NCBI GenBank assembly: GCA_965205275.1 | Contig: OZ242168.1 | Span: 248,001-312,000 of the forward strand | Source: WTFY01 sp965205275 | GTDB taxonomy: Bacteria; Pseudomonadota; Gammaproteobacteria; UBA4575 | Reading direction: 5' to 3' | DNA: 64,000 nucleotides | In this document: in pieces, positions 38,861 through 47,917 of the stretch | Numbering within the stretch: position 1 is the stretch's first letter | Layout: each line of letters begins with the position of its first letter | Program-made: the position numbers and the translations under genes | The notes under the pieces: generated by a model | Database searches by the model: none | What the model was told of the DNA's origin: nothing | Seen by the model: only the letters and a program-made list of their open reading frames with translations

Positions 38861-41800
38861 ATGCCCAAGCGAACGGATATCAAAAGCATACTGATCATTG
38901 GTGCCGGGCCGATCGTCATCGGTCAGGCATGCGAGTTTGACTATTCCGGGGTGCAGGCCTGCAAGGCTCTCAAGGAAGAGGGGTATCGTGTCGTTCTGGT
39001 CAATTCAAATCCGGCCACGATTATGACTGACCCTGAAATGGCCGATGCTATTTATATCGAGCCGATACTCTGGCAGACCGTGGCCGCCATCATTGAAAGG
39101 GAACGCCCGGATGCCCTGCTGCCCACGATGGGCGGACAGACCGCACTGAACTGTGCGCTGGACCTTGAGCGTGAAGGCGTTCTGGAAAAGTTTTCCGTCA
39201 CCATGATCGGTGCGGATACCGCTGCCATCGATATGGCGGAAGACCGTGAACTGTTTCGCAGGGCCATGGACGAAATTGGCTTGCAATCGGCACGTTCATT
39301 TCTTGCACACAGCCTGGAAGAAGCCTTACGGCAGCAGCCTGCACTCGGCTTTCCAACCGTTGTACGCCCGTCCTTTACACTGGGCGGCAGTGGCGGAGGT
39401 ATCGCCCGCAACCCGGAAGAGTTCCGGTCCATTGTTGAGCAGGGTCTGGATCTGTCGCCGACAACGGAAGTGTTGCTTGAAGAGTCGCTGCTGGGCTGGA
39501 AGGAATTTGAAATGGAAGTGGTGCGCGATCAGAACGACAACTGCATCATTGTATGTTCAATCGAGAATCTTGATCCCATGGGCGTGCATACAGGAGATTC
39601 CGTCACGGTTGCACCTGCGCAGACACTGACGGACAAGGAATACCAGATCATGCGCAATGCCTCCATTGCGGTGTTGCGCAAAATCGGGGTCGACACCGGT
39701 GGGTCCAACGTACAGTTTGCCGTGCATCCCGGGGACGGTCGCCTGGTGATTATCGAAATGAATCCAAGGGTATCGCGGTCATCGGCCCTGGCGTCCAAAG
39801 CCACCGGTTTTCCGATTGCAAAGGTGGCCGCCAAGCTTGCCGTGGGGTACACCCTGGATGAATTGCGGAATGAAATTACAGGTGGGGCTACCCCGGCATC
39901 CTTTGAGCCGAGCATCGATTACGTGGTCACAAAAATTCCGCGCTTCACTTTCGAGAAATTTCCGCACACGAAGGCGAAACTTACGACCCAGATGAAGTCT
40001 GTGGGTGAAGTCATGGCGATCGGGCGGACCTTCCAGGAGTCTTTGCAAAAGGCATTGCGGGGCCTGGAAACAGGTGCGGATGGCCTCAACCCGATGCATG
40101 ACAACTATGACGGTGAGCGCCGTGCCTTACTGGATCTGGAATTGCAGGAGCCGGGTCCGCATCGTATCTGGTTTATAGCCGATGCTTTTCGTGCCGGTTA
40201 CAGCCTGGAAGACATCCATGCCCTGTCTGCAATCGATCCCTGGTTTCTGGCCCAGTTCAAACAGCTGGTGGGCGTCGAGGCCGGTCTTGCCGGGCAAAAG
40301 CCGGATGACCTGGACCGGGTTTCCTTGCGAGAACTGAAATGCAGGGGTTTTTCAGACCGGAGGCTTGCAGGGTTGCTGCAATGCAGTGAGCAGGAGGTAC
40401 GCAACCTGCGGTACTCCCTGAACGTCCATCCCGTCTACAAGCGTGTGGATACCTGTGCAGCGGAATTTGCAACGAGCACGGCCTATATGTATTCCAGTTA
40501 TGACGAAGAGTGTGAAGCCGAACCCACTGCAAACAGAAAGATTATTGTACTGGGAGGGGGTCCCAATCGTATCGGGCAGGGTATCGAGTTTGACTACTGC
40601 TGTGTGCACGCTGCGATGGCATTGCGTGAGGATGGTTATGAAACGATTATGGTGAACTGCAATCCTGAAACGGTATCGACCGACTATGATACCTCCGATC
40701 GGTTGTATTTTGAGCCGCTGACACTGGAAGATGTTCTGGAAATTGTACGTCTGGAGCAGCCGCAGGGTGTCATCGTGCAGTTTGGCGGACAGACACCGTT
40801 AAAGCTGGCGCGCGCCCTGGAGGCTGAAGGGGTCCCGATCATCGGTACGACTCCCGATTCCATCGATCTGGCAGAAGACCGGGAACGCTTTGTGCAGCTG
40901 GTGAACCGGCTTGACTTGCGCCAGCCCCCCAATGCCACTGCAATCAGCTCGGAACAGGCCATTGCGGCAGCAGACAAGATCGGGTATCCGGTGGTTGTGC
41001 GCCCTTCCTATGTACTGGGCGGGCGGGCCATGGAAATTGTATCTCACCAGGATGATCTGGAGCGTTACATGCATGAGGCGGTCAAGGTTTCAAACGATGC
41101 ACCCGTGCTTATAGATCATTTTCTGGCAGATGCCGTTGAGGTGGATCTGGATGCCATTTGTGATGGCGAGGATGTATTGATCGGGGGCATCATGCAGCAT
41201 ATCGAGCAGGCCGGTATTCATTCGGGCGACAGTGCCTGCTCATTACCGCCCTACAATCTGAGTGATGCCGTGCAGGACAGGATGCGGGTCCAGGCGCGTA
41301 GACTGGCTCTGGCCCTGGACGTGGTTGGGCTGATGAATGTGCAGTTTGCGGTCAGGGATGAAAAAGTGTATCTGATTGAAGTCAATCCGCGAGCCTCGCG
41401 TACGGTACCGTTTGTCTCCAAGGCGACCGGGATGCCGCTTGCCAAGATTGCAGCACGCTGCATGGTGGGCAATACCCTGAAACAGCAAAATGCGCTGCTT
41501 GAGCGCTCCCCCGAATACTCTTTTGTCAAGGAGGCGGTATTTCCGTTTATCAAGTTCGGTGGCGTGGACCCGATACTGGGACCCGAGATGAAATCAACCG
41601 GTGAAGTGATGGGAGTTGGCGAGACGTTTGCTGAAGCGTTTGGAAAAGCACAGCTTGCGGCAGGTTCGAAATTGCCGGTTGGTGGCTGTGCATTACTGAG
41701 TGTACGCGATGAGGACAAGCAGCAGGCTGTCGAGATTGCGCACCACTTGCAGGAGATGGGATTTGCCCTGGTGGCCACCCGGGGTACTGCCCGCAGCCTG

Positions 41801-42082
41801 AATGAACAGAGCCTGCAATGTCATCCCGTGAACAAGGTCCGGCAGGGTCACCCGCATATTGTGGACATGATCACTGCTGGCAAGATCGATCTGATTGTAA
41901 ACACTACGGAAGGAAAGCAGGCGATTGCCGATTCCTTTACCATTCGAAGGGAGGCCTTGCAGCACAAGGTATGCTATACCACCACGATTGAAGGTGCGTG
42001 GGCATTAAAGGAAGCCATACAGCGCCATGGACAGTATAATGTCTATTGCCTGCAGGATTTGCACGCAGGCAGACTGAATTGA
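38861..42082 (+). CDS. carB: Carbamoyl-phosphate synthase large subunit
   Basis: Makes carbamoyl phosphate from bicarbonate, ammonia and two ATP. The 1073 residues contain two homologous ATP-grasp halves (SILIIGAGPIVIGQACEFDY at the start; IIVLGGGPNRIGQGIEFDYC near 555) and a C-terminal allosteric MGS-like domain (KLPVGGCALLSVRDEDK onwards). Length and order match the family. Confidence 0.98.
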   Translation: MPKRTDIKSILIIGAGPIVIGQACEFDYSGVQACKALKEEGYRVVLVNSNPATIMTDPEMADAIYIEPILWQTVAAIIERERPDALLPTMGGQTALNCALDLEREGVLEKFSVTMIGADTAAIDMAEDRELFRRAMDEIGLQSARSFLAHSLEEALRQQPALGFPTVVRPSFTLGGSGGGIARNPEEFRSIVEQGLDLSPTTEVLLEESLLGWKEFEMEVVRDQNDNCIIVCSIENLDPMGVHTGDSVTVAPAQTLTDKEYQIMRNASIAVLRKIGVDTGGSNVQFAVHPGDGRLVIIEMNPRVSRSSALASKATGFPIAKVAAKLAVGYTLDELRNEITGGATPASFEPSIDYVVTKIPRFTFEKFPHTKAKLTTQMKSVGEVMAIGRTFQESLQKALRGLETGADGLNPMHDNYDGERRALLDLELQEPGPHRIWFIADAFRAGYSLEDIHALSAIDPWFLAQFKQLVGVEAGLAGQKPDDLDRVSLRELKCRGFSDRRLAGLLQCSEQEVRNLRYSLNVHPVYKRVDTCAAEFATSTAYMYSSYDEECEAEPTANRKIIVLGGGPNRIGQGIEFDYCCVHAAMALREDGYETIMVNCNPETVSTDYDTSDRLYFEPLTLEDVLEIVRLEQPQGVIVQFGGQTPLKLARALEAEGVPIIGTTPDSIDLAEDRERFVQLVNRLDLRQPPNATAISSEQAIAAADKIGYPVVVRPSYVLGGRAMEIVSHQDDLERYMHEAVKVSNDAPVLIDHFLADAVEVDLDAICDGEDVLIGGIMQHIEQAGIHSGDSACSLPPYNLSDAVQDRMRVQARRLALALDVVGLMNVQFAVRDEKVYLIEVNPRASRTVPFVSKATGMPLAKIAARCMVGNTLKQQNALLERSPEYSFVKEAVFPFIKFGGVDPILGPEMKSTGEVMGVGETFAEAFGKAQLAAGSKLPVGGCALLSVRDEDKQQAVEIAHHLQEMGFALVATRGTARSLNEQSLQCHPVNKVRQGHPHIVDMITAGKIDLIVNTTEGKQAIADSFTIRREALQHKVCYTTTIEGAWALKEAIQRHGQYNVYCLQDLHAGRLN

Positions 42083-42133
42083 TTCAGTACATTCAGGGTT
42101 TAGTAAACTTATCGGTATTTTTTGGGTATCAGC

Positions 42134-42622
42134 ATGGATAGAGTCCCGCTTACAGTACGTGGTGCAGAACAGTTGCGCAGGGAGTTGCAAGAACTCAAAT
42201 CTGTGAAACGTCCGCAGATTATCAAGGCGATTGCCACGGCACGCGCGCATGGTGACCTCAAGGAAAATGCAGAATATCATGCGGCGCGCGAACAACAGTC
42301 CTTTATTGAGGGGCGGATCCGGGATATCGAGGGCAAATTGTCGAATGCGGAAATCATTGATATCACCCGGCTCAGTGCAAGCGGACGCGTGACGTTCGGT
42401 GCGACGGTAGTACTGGCCGATGAGGACACCGGCGAAGAATTTACCTACACCATTGTCGGTGAAGATGAGGCGGATATTAAGCAGCGCATGGTATCCGTAT
42501 CCTCACCCATTGCCCGTGCGATGATCGGCAAGGAAGAAGGGGATGTCATCACGGTTGAGGCTCCGGCAGGGCACAGGGACTACGAGGTGGTAGAGGTTCG
42601 CTATGGGGACAGTGAGCCGTGA
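42134..42622 (+). CDS. greA: Transcription elongation factor GreA
   Basis: Rescues backtracked RNA polymerase. The 162 residues have the N-terminal coiled coil (RRELQELKSVKRPQI, then EYHAAREQQSFIEGRI with the acidic tip region) and the C-terminal FKBP-like domain. The ATG at 42134 gives MDRVPLTVRGAEQLR, matching the family; the TTG four codons earlier is less likely. It follows carB, as usual. Confidence 0.96.
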   Translation: MDRVPLTVRGAEQLRRELQELKSVKRPQIIKAIATARAHGDLKENAEYHAAREQQSFIEGRIRDIEGKLSNAEIIDITRLSASGRVTFGATVVLADEDTGEEFTYTIVGEDEADIKQRMVSVSSPIARAMIGKEEGDVITVEAPAGHRDYEVVEVRYGDSEP

Positions 42623-42984
42623 CCGCCTGTCTTGCGGGCAGGATGACCGGGTGGTCAAGGGTCCTGCGGGTCTTTGGTAATATAGGTCTTGTTTTATGTA
42701 TCGGAGCCCCTACTATAACCGGTATATAATTCATAATCGGCTCCCTGCAGGTTGCGCGACGGGTCCGGTTTCAGGCTGCTTGGTACCGACAGGGTGGCAG
42801 CCTGTGTACGAAACAGTTTTGCAGAGCAGGTTTTCCAGGCGAAGATAAAGTAAGATTAGCCCTGTAAGATATTGATTTTAAAAAATATTGGCTTTCAGAC
42901 ATGTACGCATAGGTGTATTGGACACTGGAATCACGGTATACTTAGGTGTCAACGGGTATTTGAATCCTGAGTGCGAGGTAACTC
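42623..42984. other. Intergenic region before ftsH
   Basis: No gene is visible in these 362 bp. Many relatives carry ftsJ, and often yhbY, here; no coding trace of either remains. The sequence has an AT-rich centre (TATAACCGGTATATAATTC near 42714) flanked by GGAGCC and GGCTCC, and a TATACT near 42939. It presumably carries the ftsH promoter, which could not be assigned. Confidence 0.5.
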
Positions 42985-44910
42985 TTGAACGATATGGTTA
43001 AAAATTTATTACTTTGGGCTGTGATTGCGGTGGTGCTGATGACCGTTTTCAATAATTTTGCACCCCGCCCGGAGACTCCGGCCAAACTTTCCTATTCCAA
43101 TTTTATTGATCAGGTGTACTCCAACAATGTGAAATCAGTCCTGATCAGCCCGGATGGCCGCCTTATAGAAGGAACCTATGAAAATGGTGAAACCTTCGAA
43201 ACCTTCAGTCCGGGTGATTCGGGTTTGGTCAAGGATTTGCTGGATAACGATGTAGAAATCGAAGCCGGGGAAGCCAAACCGCGCTCGTTGCTTCTCGATA
43301 TCCTGATCAGCTGGTTTCCCATGCTGCTGTTGATTGGCGTTTGGATATTCTTCATGCGACAGATGCAGGGTGGCGGTACGGGTCGTGGTGCCATGTCATT
43401 CGGCAAGAGCAAGGCGCGTCTGATGGGCGAAGACCAGATCAAGGTTACCTTTAATGATGTGGCGGGAGTGGAAGAGGCCAAGAATGAAGTGTCGGAACTG
43501 GTGGAGTTCCTGCGTGACCCCGGAAAGTTTCAGAAACTGGGTGGCAAGATTCCGCGTGGCGTATTGATGATCGGGTTGCCGGGTACCGGTAAAACGTTAC
43601 TTGCCAAGGCGATTGCCGGCGAAGCCAAGGTACCGTTTTTTACCATTTCAGGTTCTGATTTCGTAGAGATGTTTGTGGGAGTCGGTGCATCACGGGTGCG
43701 TGACATGTTCAATCAGGCCAAGAAACATGCACCCTGTATTATCTTCATTGATGAGATTGATGCAGTCGGGCGCCACCGTGGTGCCGGATTGGGTGGGGGC
43801 CATGATGAGCGCGAACAGACACTCAATCAGTTGCTGGTTGAAATGGACGGTTTTGATGGCAATGCGGGGGTCATTGTGATTGCTGCTACCAACCGGCCCG
43901 ATGTACTGGATCCGGCCCTGCTGCGCCCAGGTCGATTTGATCGTCAGGTTACTGTGCCCCTGCCGGATATCCGGGGGCGTGAACTCATCCTGAAGGTACA
44001 CATGCGCAAGGTACCTGTCGGCAAGGATGTCCGCGCTGATTTCATTGCCCGGGGCACCCCTGGGTTTTCAGGCGCGGATCTGGCAAACCTGGTGAATGAA
44101 GCCGCATTGTTTGCAGCACGCGCCGATAAACGTACTGTGGATATGGAGGAGTTTGAAAGCGCCAAGGATAAAATCCTGATGGGTACCGAGCGCAAGTCGA
44201 TGGTGATGAGCGATGAGGAAAAAGAGTTGACCGCATACCATGAATCAGGGCATGCGATCGTAGGGCGTCTGGTGCCTGAGCATGACCCGGTCTACAAGGT
44301 CACGATCATTCCCAGGGGGCGCGCACTGGGTGTAACCATGTTTTTGCCGGAAGAGGACCGTTACAGTCACAGCAAGCAGCGCCTGGAGAGCCAGATTTCC
44401 AGTTTGTTTGGCGGGCGTGTTGCAGAAGAGCTTATTTTTGGCCATGAAGCGGTCACTACCGGGGCATCCAATGATATCGAGCGTGCCACCGAGATTGCGC
44501 GCGCCATGGTTACCAAGTGGGGGCTTTCGGAAAAAATGGGTCCCCTGTCATACGGTGACGAGGACGGTGAGGTATTTCTTGGTCATTCCGTGACACAACA
44601 TAAAACAGTTTCTGGTGATACGGCCAATTCGATTGATCTGGAAGTGCGCCGCATTATTGATGCCAATTACGAGCGCACCATAGCCCTCATCAAGGAGAAT
44701 ATGGACAAGCTCCATGCCATGGCCAAGGCTCTGGTGAAATACGAAACGCTGGATTCTGGACAGATTGATGACATCATGGCCGGGCAAAAGCCACGCCCAC
44801 CTAAGGACTGGATAGATAATGAACCGACCTCGGGGGTGACGGCCAAATCCCCTGAAGATGATTCCGCCAAGGATTCAGACCCGATTGGTGGCCCTGCAAG
44901 CGAACACTGA
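42985..44910 (+). CDS. ftsH: ATP-dependent zinc metalloprotease FtsH
   Basis: A membrane AAA+ protease for membrane proteins and RpoH. The 641 residues have two membrane helices (about 5-23 and 100-122), an AAA domain and the zinc site HESGH. Walker A reads GLPGTGKT from Gly197, where most FtsH proteins have GPPGTGKT. The start is TTG with GAGG six bases upstream; a later ATG (42994) is possible. The C-terminal tail is acidic and poorly conserved. Confidence 0.97.
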   Translation: MNDMVKNLLLWAVIAVVLMTVFNNFAPRPETPAKLSYSNFIDQVYSNNVKSVLISPDGRLIEGTYENGETFETFSPGDSGLVKDLLDNDVEIEAGEAKPRSLLLDILISWFPMLLLIGVWIFFMRQMQGGGTGRGAMSFGKSKARLMGEDQIKVTFNDVAGVEEAKNEVSELVEFLRDPGKFQKLGGKIPRGVLMIGLPGTGKTLLAKAIAGEAKVPFFTISGSDFVEMFVGVGASRVRDMFNQAKKHAPCIIFIDEIDAVGRHRGAGLGGGHDEREQTLNQLLVEMDGFDGNAGVIVIAATNRPDVLDPALLRPGRFDRQVTVPLPDIRGRELILKVHMRKVPVGKDVRADFIARGTPGFSGADLANLVNEAALFAARADKRTVDMEEFESAKDKILMGTERKSMVMSDEEKELTAYHESGHAIVGRLVPEHDPVYKVTIIPRGRALGVTMFLPEEDRYSHSKQRLESQISSLFGGRVAEELIFGHEAVTTGASNDIERATEIARAMVTKWGLSEKMGPLSYGDEDGEVFLGHSVTQHKTVSGDTANSIDLEVRRIIDANYERTIALIKENMDKLHAMAKALVKYETLDSGQIDDIMAGQKPRPPKDWIDNEPTSGVTAKSPEDDSAKDSDPIGGPASEH

Positions 44911-45061
44911 ATCGATCATTTGGCTGCAATGCCCGGGCAGCAAAATGCCTTAGCCTGCGGGCCTGGATACAGTTCATTGGCAGGCACACTGCATACTTTG
45001 CTGCATTTTTATGCGTGGTTCTTTTTGATATTCAGGTTTTAATCACTATTCAGGAAAGCGC

Positions 45062-46396
45062 ATGAGGCGGAAATATTTCGGTACAGATGGAATACGTGGT
45101 CGCGTAGGCGATGGTGTGATGACGCCTGAATTTGTGTTAAAGCTGGGCTGGGCTGCTGGCCGTGTTTTATGTACGGATGACAGGAGTCTGGTTCTGATTG
45201 GCAAGGATACGCGCATTTCCGGTTATATGTTTGAATCTGTACTTGAGGCAGGCCTGTCTGCGGCCGGCGCTAACAGCCGCCTGCTGGGTCCCATGCCTAC
45301 TCCTGCCGTGGCGTATCTCACCCGTACCTTGCGTGCTGCTGCTGGCATCGTGATCAGTGCATCCCATAATCGTTATCATGACAACGGCGTGAAGTTTTTT
45401 TCTGCAGAAGGAACAAAACTGCCTGATGAGGCGGAGATTGAAATTGAAAACCAGATAGGGCGTACCCTGGCTGTAGTCAGTGCGGATAAGCTTGGGAAAG
45501 TGGAACGGATCAATGATGCCGCGGGCCGTTATATCGAGTTTTGCAAAAGCACTGTGCCGACACATATCAGGCTGAACGGTTTGAAAATTGTAGTCGATTG
45601 TGCACACGGTGCCACCTATCACATTGCTCCCAGCGTGTTTTCGGAACTTGGTGCAGAGGTTATCAGCACTGCCTCACAACCCAACGGCTTTAATATCAAT
45701 GAGGGCTGTGGGGCCACTGACCCGGAGCTGCTGTGTGCGGCGGTGCTTGAGCATCAGGCGGACCTGGGTATCGCGATTGACGGGGACGGGGACCGTGTCA
45801 TTATGGCGGACAGTACCGGGGCGACTGTAGACGGGGATGAACTTTTGTTCCTGATTGCGCAGGCGCGCAAATCCGAAAATACCCTGCAAGGCGGTGTCGT
45901 AGGTACCCTGATGAGTAATCTTGGACTGGAGCATGCCCTGCGTGATGCAGGGATCGGGTTCAAGCGGGCCTCCGTAGGAGACCGCCATGTAGTGGAGATG
46001 CTGCAGGCACATTCCTGGATGCTCGGCGGTGAGCCGTCCGGACATATTATCTGTCTGGACCGGATGACGACCGGTGATGCCATAATCTCTGCATTGCAGG
46101 TGCTGCAAATACTGGTTACCACGCAAAAAAGTCTCCATGAGGCTAAATCCGGTATGCGCAAATACCCGCAGACGCTGATCAATATTCCGGTACAATCCAA
46201 AATCGACATCAATAATGCCCCTGAAATCCAGCAGGTCATCAGGGATGCTGAGTCGGACCTGGGCAATTCGGGGCGGGTATTGTTGCGAGCCTCCGGTACC
46301 GAGCCTCTGGTCAGGGTCATGGTGGAAGGGGTGGATGCGCTGAAAGTAGAGCAGTTGGCGCAGCATATTGCCGAATGTGTGTCCTCTTCCTGCTAG
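45062..46396 (+). CDS. glmM: Phosphoglucosamine mutase
   Basis: Converts glucosamine-6-phosphate to glucosamine-1-phosphate for cell-wall precursors. The 444 residues include the phosphoserine loop GIVISASHN (Ser101), the metal site DGDGDR, the sugar loop GGEPSGHI and the phosphate loop RASGTEPLVRVMVEG. It follows ftsH directly; folP, which sits between them in many relatives, is missing. Confidence 0.97.
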   Translation: MRRKYFGTDGIRGRVGDGVMTPEFVLKLGWAAGRVLCTDDRSLVLIGKDTRISGYMFESVLEAGLSAAGANSRLLGPMPTPAVAYLTRTLRAAAGIVISASHNRYHDNGVKFFSAEGTKLPDEAEIEIENQIGRTLAVVSADKLGKVERINDAAGRYIEFCKSTVPTHIRLNGLKIVVDCAHGATYHIAPSVFSELGAEVISTASQPNGFNINEGCGATDPELLCAAVLEHQADLGIAIDGDGDRVIMADSTGATVDGDELLFLIAQARKSENTLQGGVVGTLMSNLGLEHALRDAGIGFKRASVGDRHVVEMLQAHSWMLGGEPSGHIICLDRMTTGDAIISALQVLQILVTTQKSLHEAKSGMRKYPQTLINIPVQSKIDINNAPEIQQVIRDAESDLGNSGRVLLRASGTEPLVRVMVEGVDALKVEQLAQHIAECVSSSC

Positions 46397-46506
46397 CCGA
46401 TATTTTTTGCAGTTGCGAACGCATTAACAATGCCCTTTTGGGTTTGCTTAATAGGCCGGTGATGGGTAAGCTGCGCACTTTTGATTTTTAACTGATTGAG
46501 CTTTTT

Positions 46507-47259
46507 ATGCGACAGCCACTGGTAGCTGGAAACTGGAAATTGAATGGCTCCCTGGAGTCTGTTGCAGCGTTGCTTTCCGGGATCACTGATCGATTTTCCA
46601 GGGTCAGGAATACTGAGGTTGCCATATGTCCGCCCTGTATCTATCTGGAGCATGCGCACCAGCTTTTGCAGGGTGTGGACATTGCATTGGGTGCCCAGGA
46701 TTGTTCAGACCAGAAAAAGGGCGCTTACACGGGTGAAGTTTCAGCTGCAATGATTCGGGAATTTGGCTGTAAATATATTATTGTTGGACATTCAGAACGG
46801 CGTCACCTCTATGCTGAAAGTGATGCTACGGTGGCAATGAAGTTTGAACGGGTCAGGGAAAACAATCTGATCCCCATACTTTGCGTTGGTGAAACCCTGA
46901 AGGACCGTGAAAGCGGGCATACGGAAACGGTGATTGCCAGACAGCTTGATGCGATCCTGGAACGCTCGGGAATTGAAGGTTTCAGGCATGCAGTGATTGC
47001 TTATGAGCCTGTTTGGGCAATTGGTACCGGCAAGACTGCGACGCCCGTGCAGGCCCAGCAGGTACATGCATTTGTTCGCAGCAGACTTGAGGTGCTGGAT
47101 AAAGAGATTGCGGCCCATATTCGTATTCTTTATGGTGGCAGCATGAAGCCGGGAAATGCCAGTTCGCTGCTGCAGGAAAATGATATTGACGGGGGTCTGA
47201 TTGGCGGTGCAGCGCTTGAGGCAGAAGACTTTATTGCCATTGCTGCAGCGGGCAACTGA
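46507..47259 (+). CDS. tpiA: Triosephosphate isomerase
   Basis: Interconverts dihydroxyacetone phosphate and glyceraldehyde-3-phosphate in glycolysis. The 250 residues contain Lys11 in AGNWKLNG, the catalytic His in VGHSERR and the catalytic Glu in AYEPVWAIGTG, plus the phosphate-binding YGGSMKPGN. It lies between glmM and secG, as in related genomes. Confidence 0.97.
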   Translation: MRQPLVAGNWKLNGSLESVAALLSGITDRFSRVRNTEVAICPPCIYLEHAHQLLQGVDIALGAQDCSDQKKGAYTGEVSAAMIREFGCKYIIVGHSERRHLYAESDATVAMKFERVRENNLIPILCVGETLKDRESGHTETVIARQLDAILERSGIEGFRHAVIAYEPVWAIGTGKTATPVQAQQVHAFVRSRLEVLDKEIAAHIRILYGGSMKPGNASSLLQENDIDGGLIGGAALEAEDFIAIAAAGN

Positions 47260-47296
47260 TAGTTTCCTTATCCAGATAAAATAGGTAAACAAGCAC

Positions 47297-47737
47297 ATGA
47301 TGTTATACAGCATACTGGTTGCGGTCGATGTTCTGCTGGCGGCCGGTATTATTAGCCTGGTATTGATTCAGCGGGGCAAGGGTGCCGAAGTGGGTGCGTC
47401 ATTTGGTGGCGGTGCATCCGGTACAGTATTCGGAGCGAGAGGGTCTGCTTCCTTTTTGGTACGTGTCACTGCAATTCTGGCGGCCCTGTTTTTTGCTAAC
47501 AGCCTGCTGCTTGCCTATCTGGCAAGTCATCGCCCTGTAACTGAAAGTGTCATCAATCAGTCAGAAGAGGTGATTGAAGAAGTGGTTGAAATGCCCGCCA
47601 GTGATGAAAGTTTTCTGGATCAACAATCCCCCCCGCCACTTGTTGAAGAGTCAGATCTGCCAGATCTGCCTGAAACGGATATGCCCGGAATGGACTCTCC
47701 TGCAGCAGACGATCTGCCTGAAAATCAAATGCACTGA
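47297..47737 (+). CDS. secG: Protein-export membrane protein SecG with acidic tail
   Basis: An auxiliary subunit of the SecYEG translocon. The 146 residues show two membrane helices (about 4-24 and 52-74) around the conserved cytoplasmic loop QRGKGAEVGASFGGGASGTVFG. An unusually long acidic, proline-rich tail of about 60 residues follows (ESDLPDLPETDMPGMDSP). In many gammaproteobacteria tRNA-Leu follows immediately; here 3.5 kb of accessory DNA intervenes. Confidence 0.94.
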   Translation: MMLYSILVAVDVLLAAGIISLVLIQRGKGAEVGASFGGGASGTVFGARGSASFLVRVTAILAALFFANSLLLAYLASHRPVTESVINQSEEVIEEVVEMPASDESFLDQQSPPPLVEESDLPDLPETDMPGMDSPAADDLPENQMH

Positions 47738-47917
47738 ATCCGTCTGTTTCGCCAGGCGGGCGGTTTGAGGTAGCGGGATGGGGAAACAGGGTAAAGCTCT
47801 GGTAGCCCGCTGGAGGGAGGGTATTTGCCCCTGCTGGGGATCGGTCTCTGATCTGTCGCTGGCATGGCAGCCCCAGTGTCCGCCAGTGAATATACTTGGT
47901 AGTCTTGTATGACCTAG

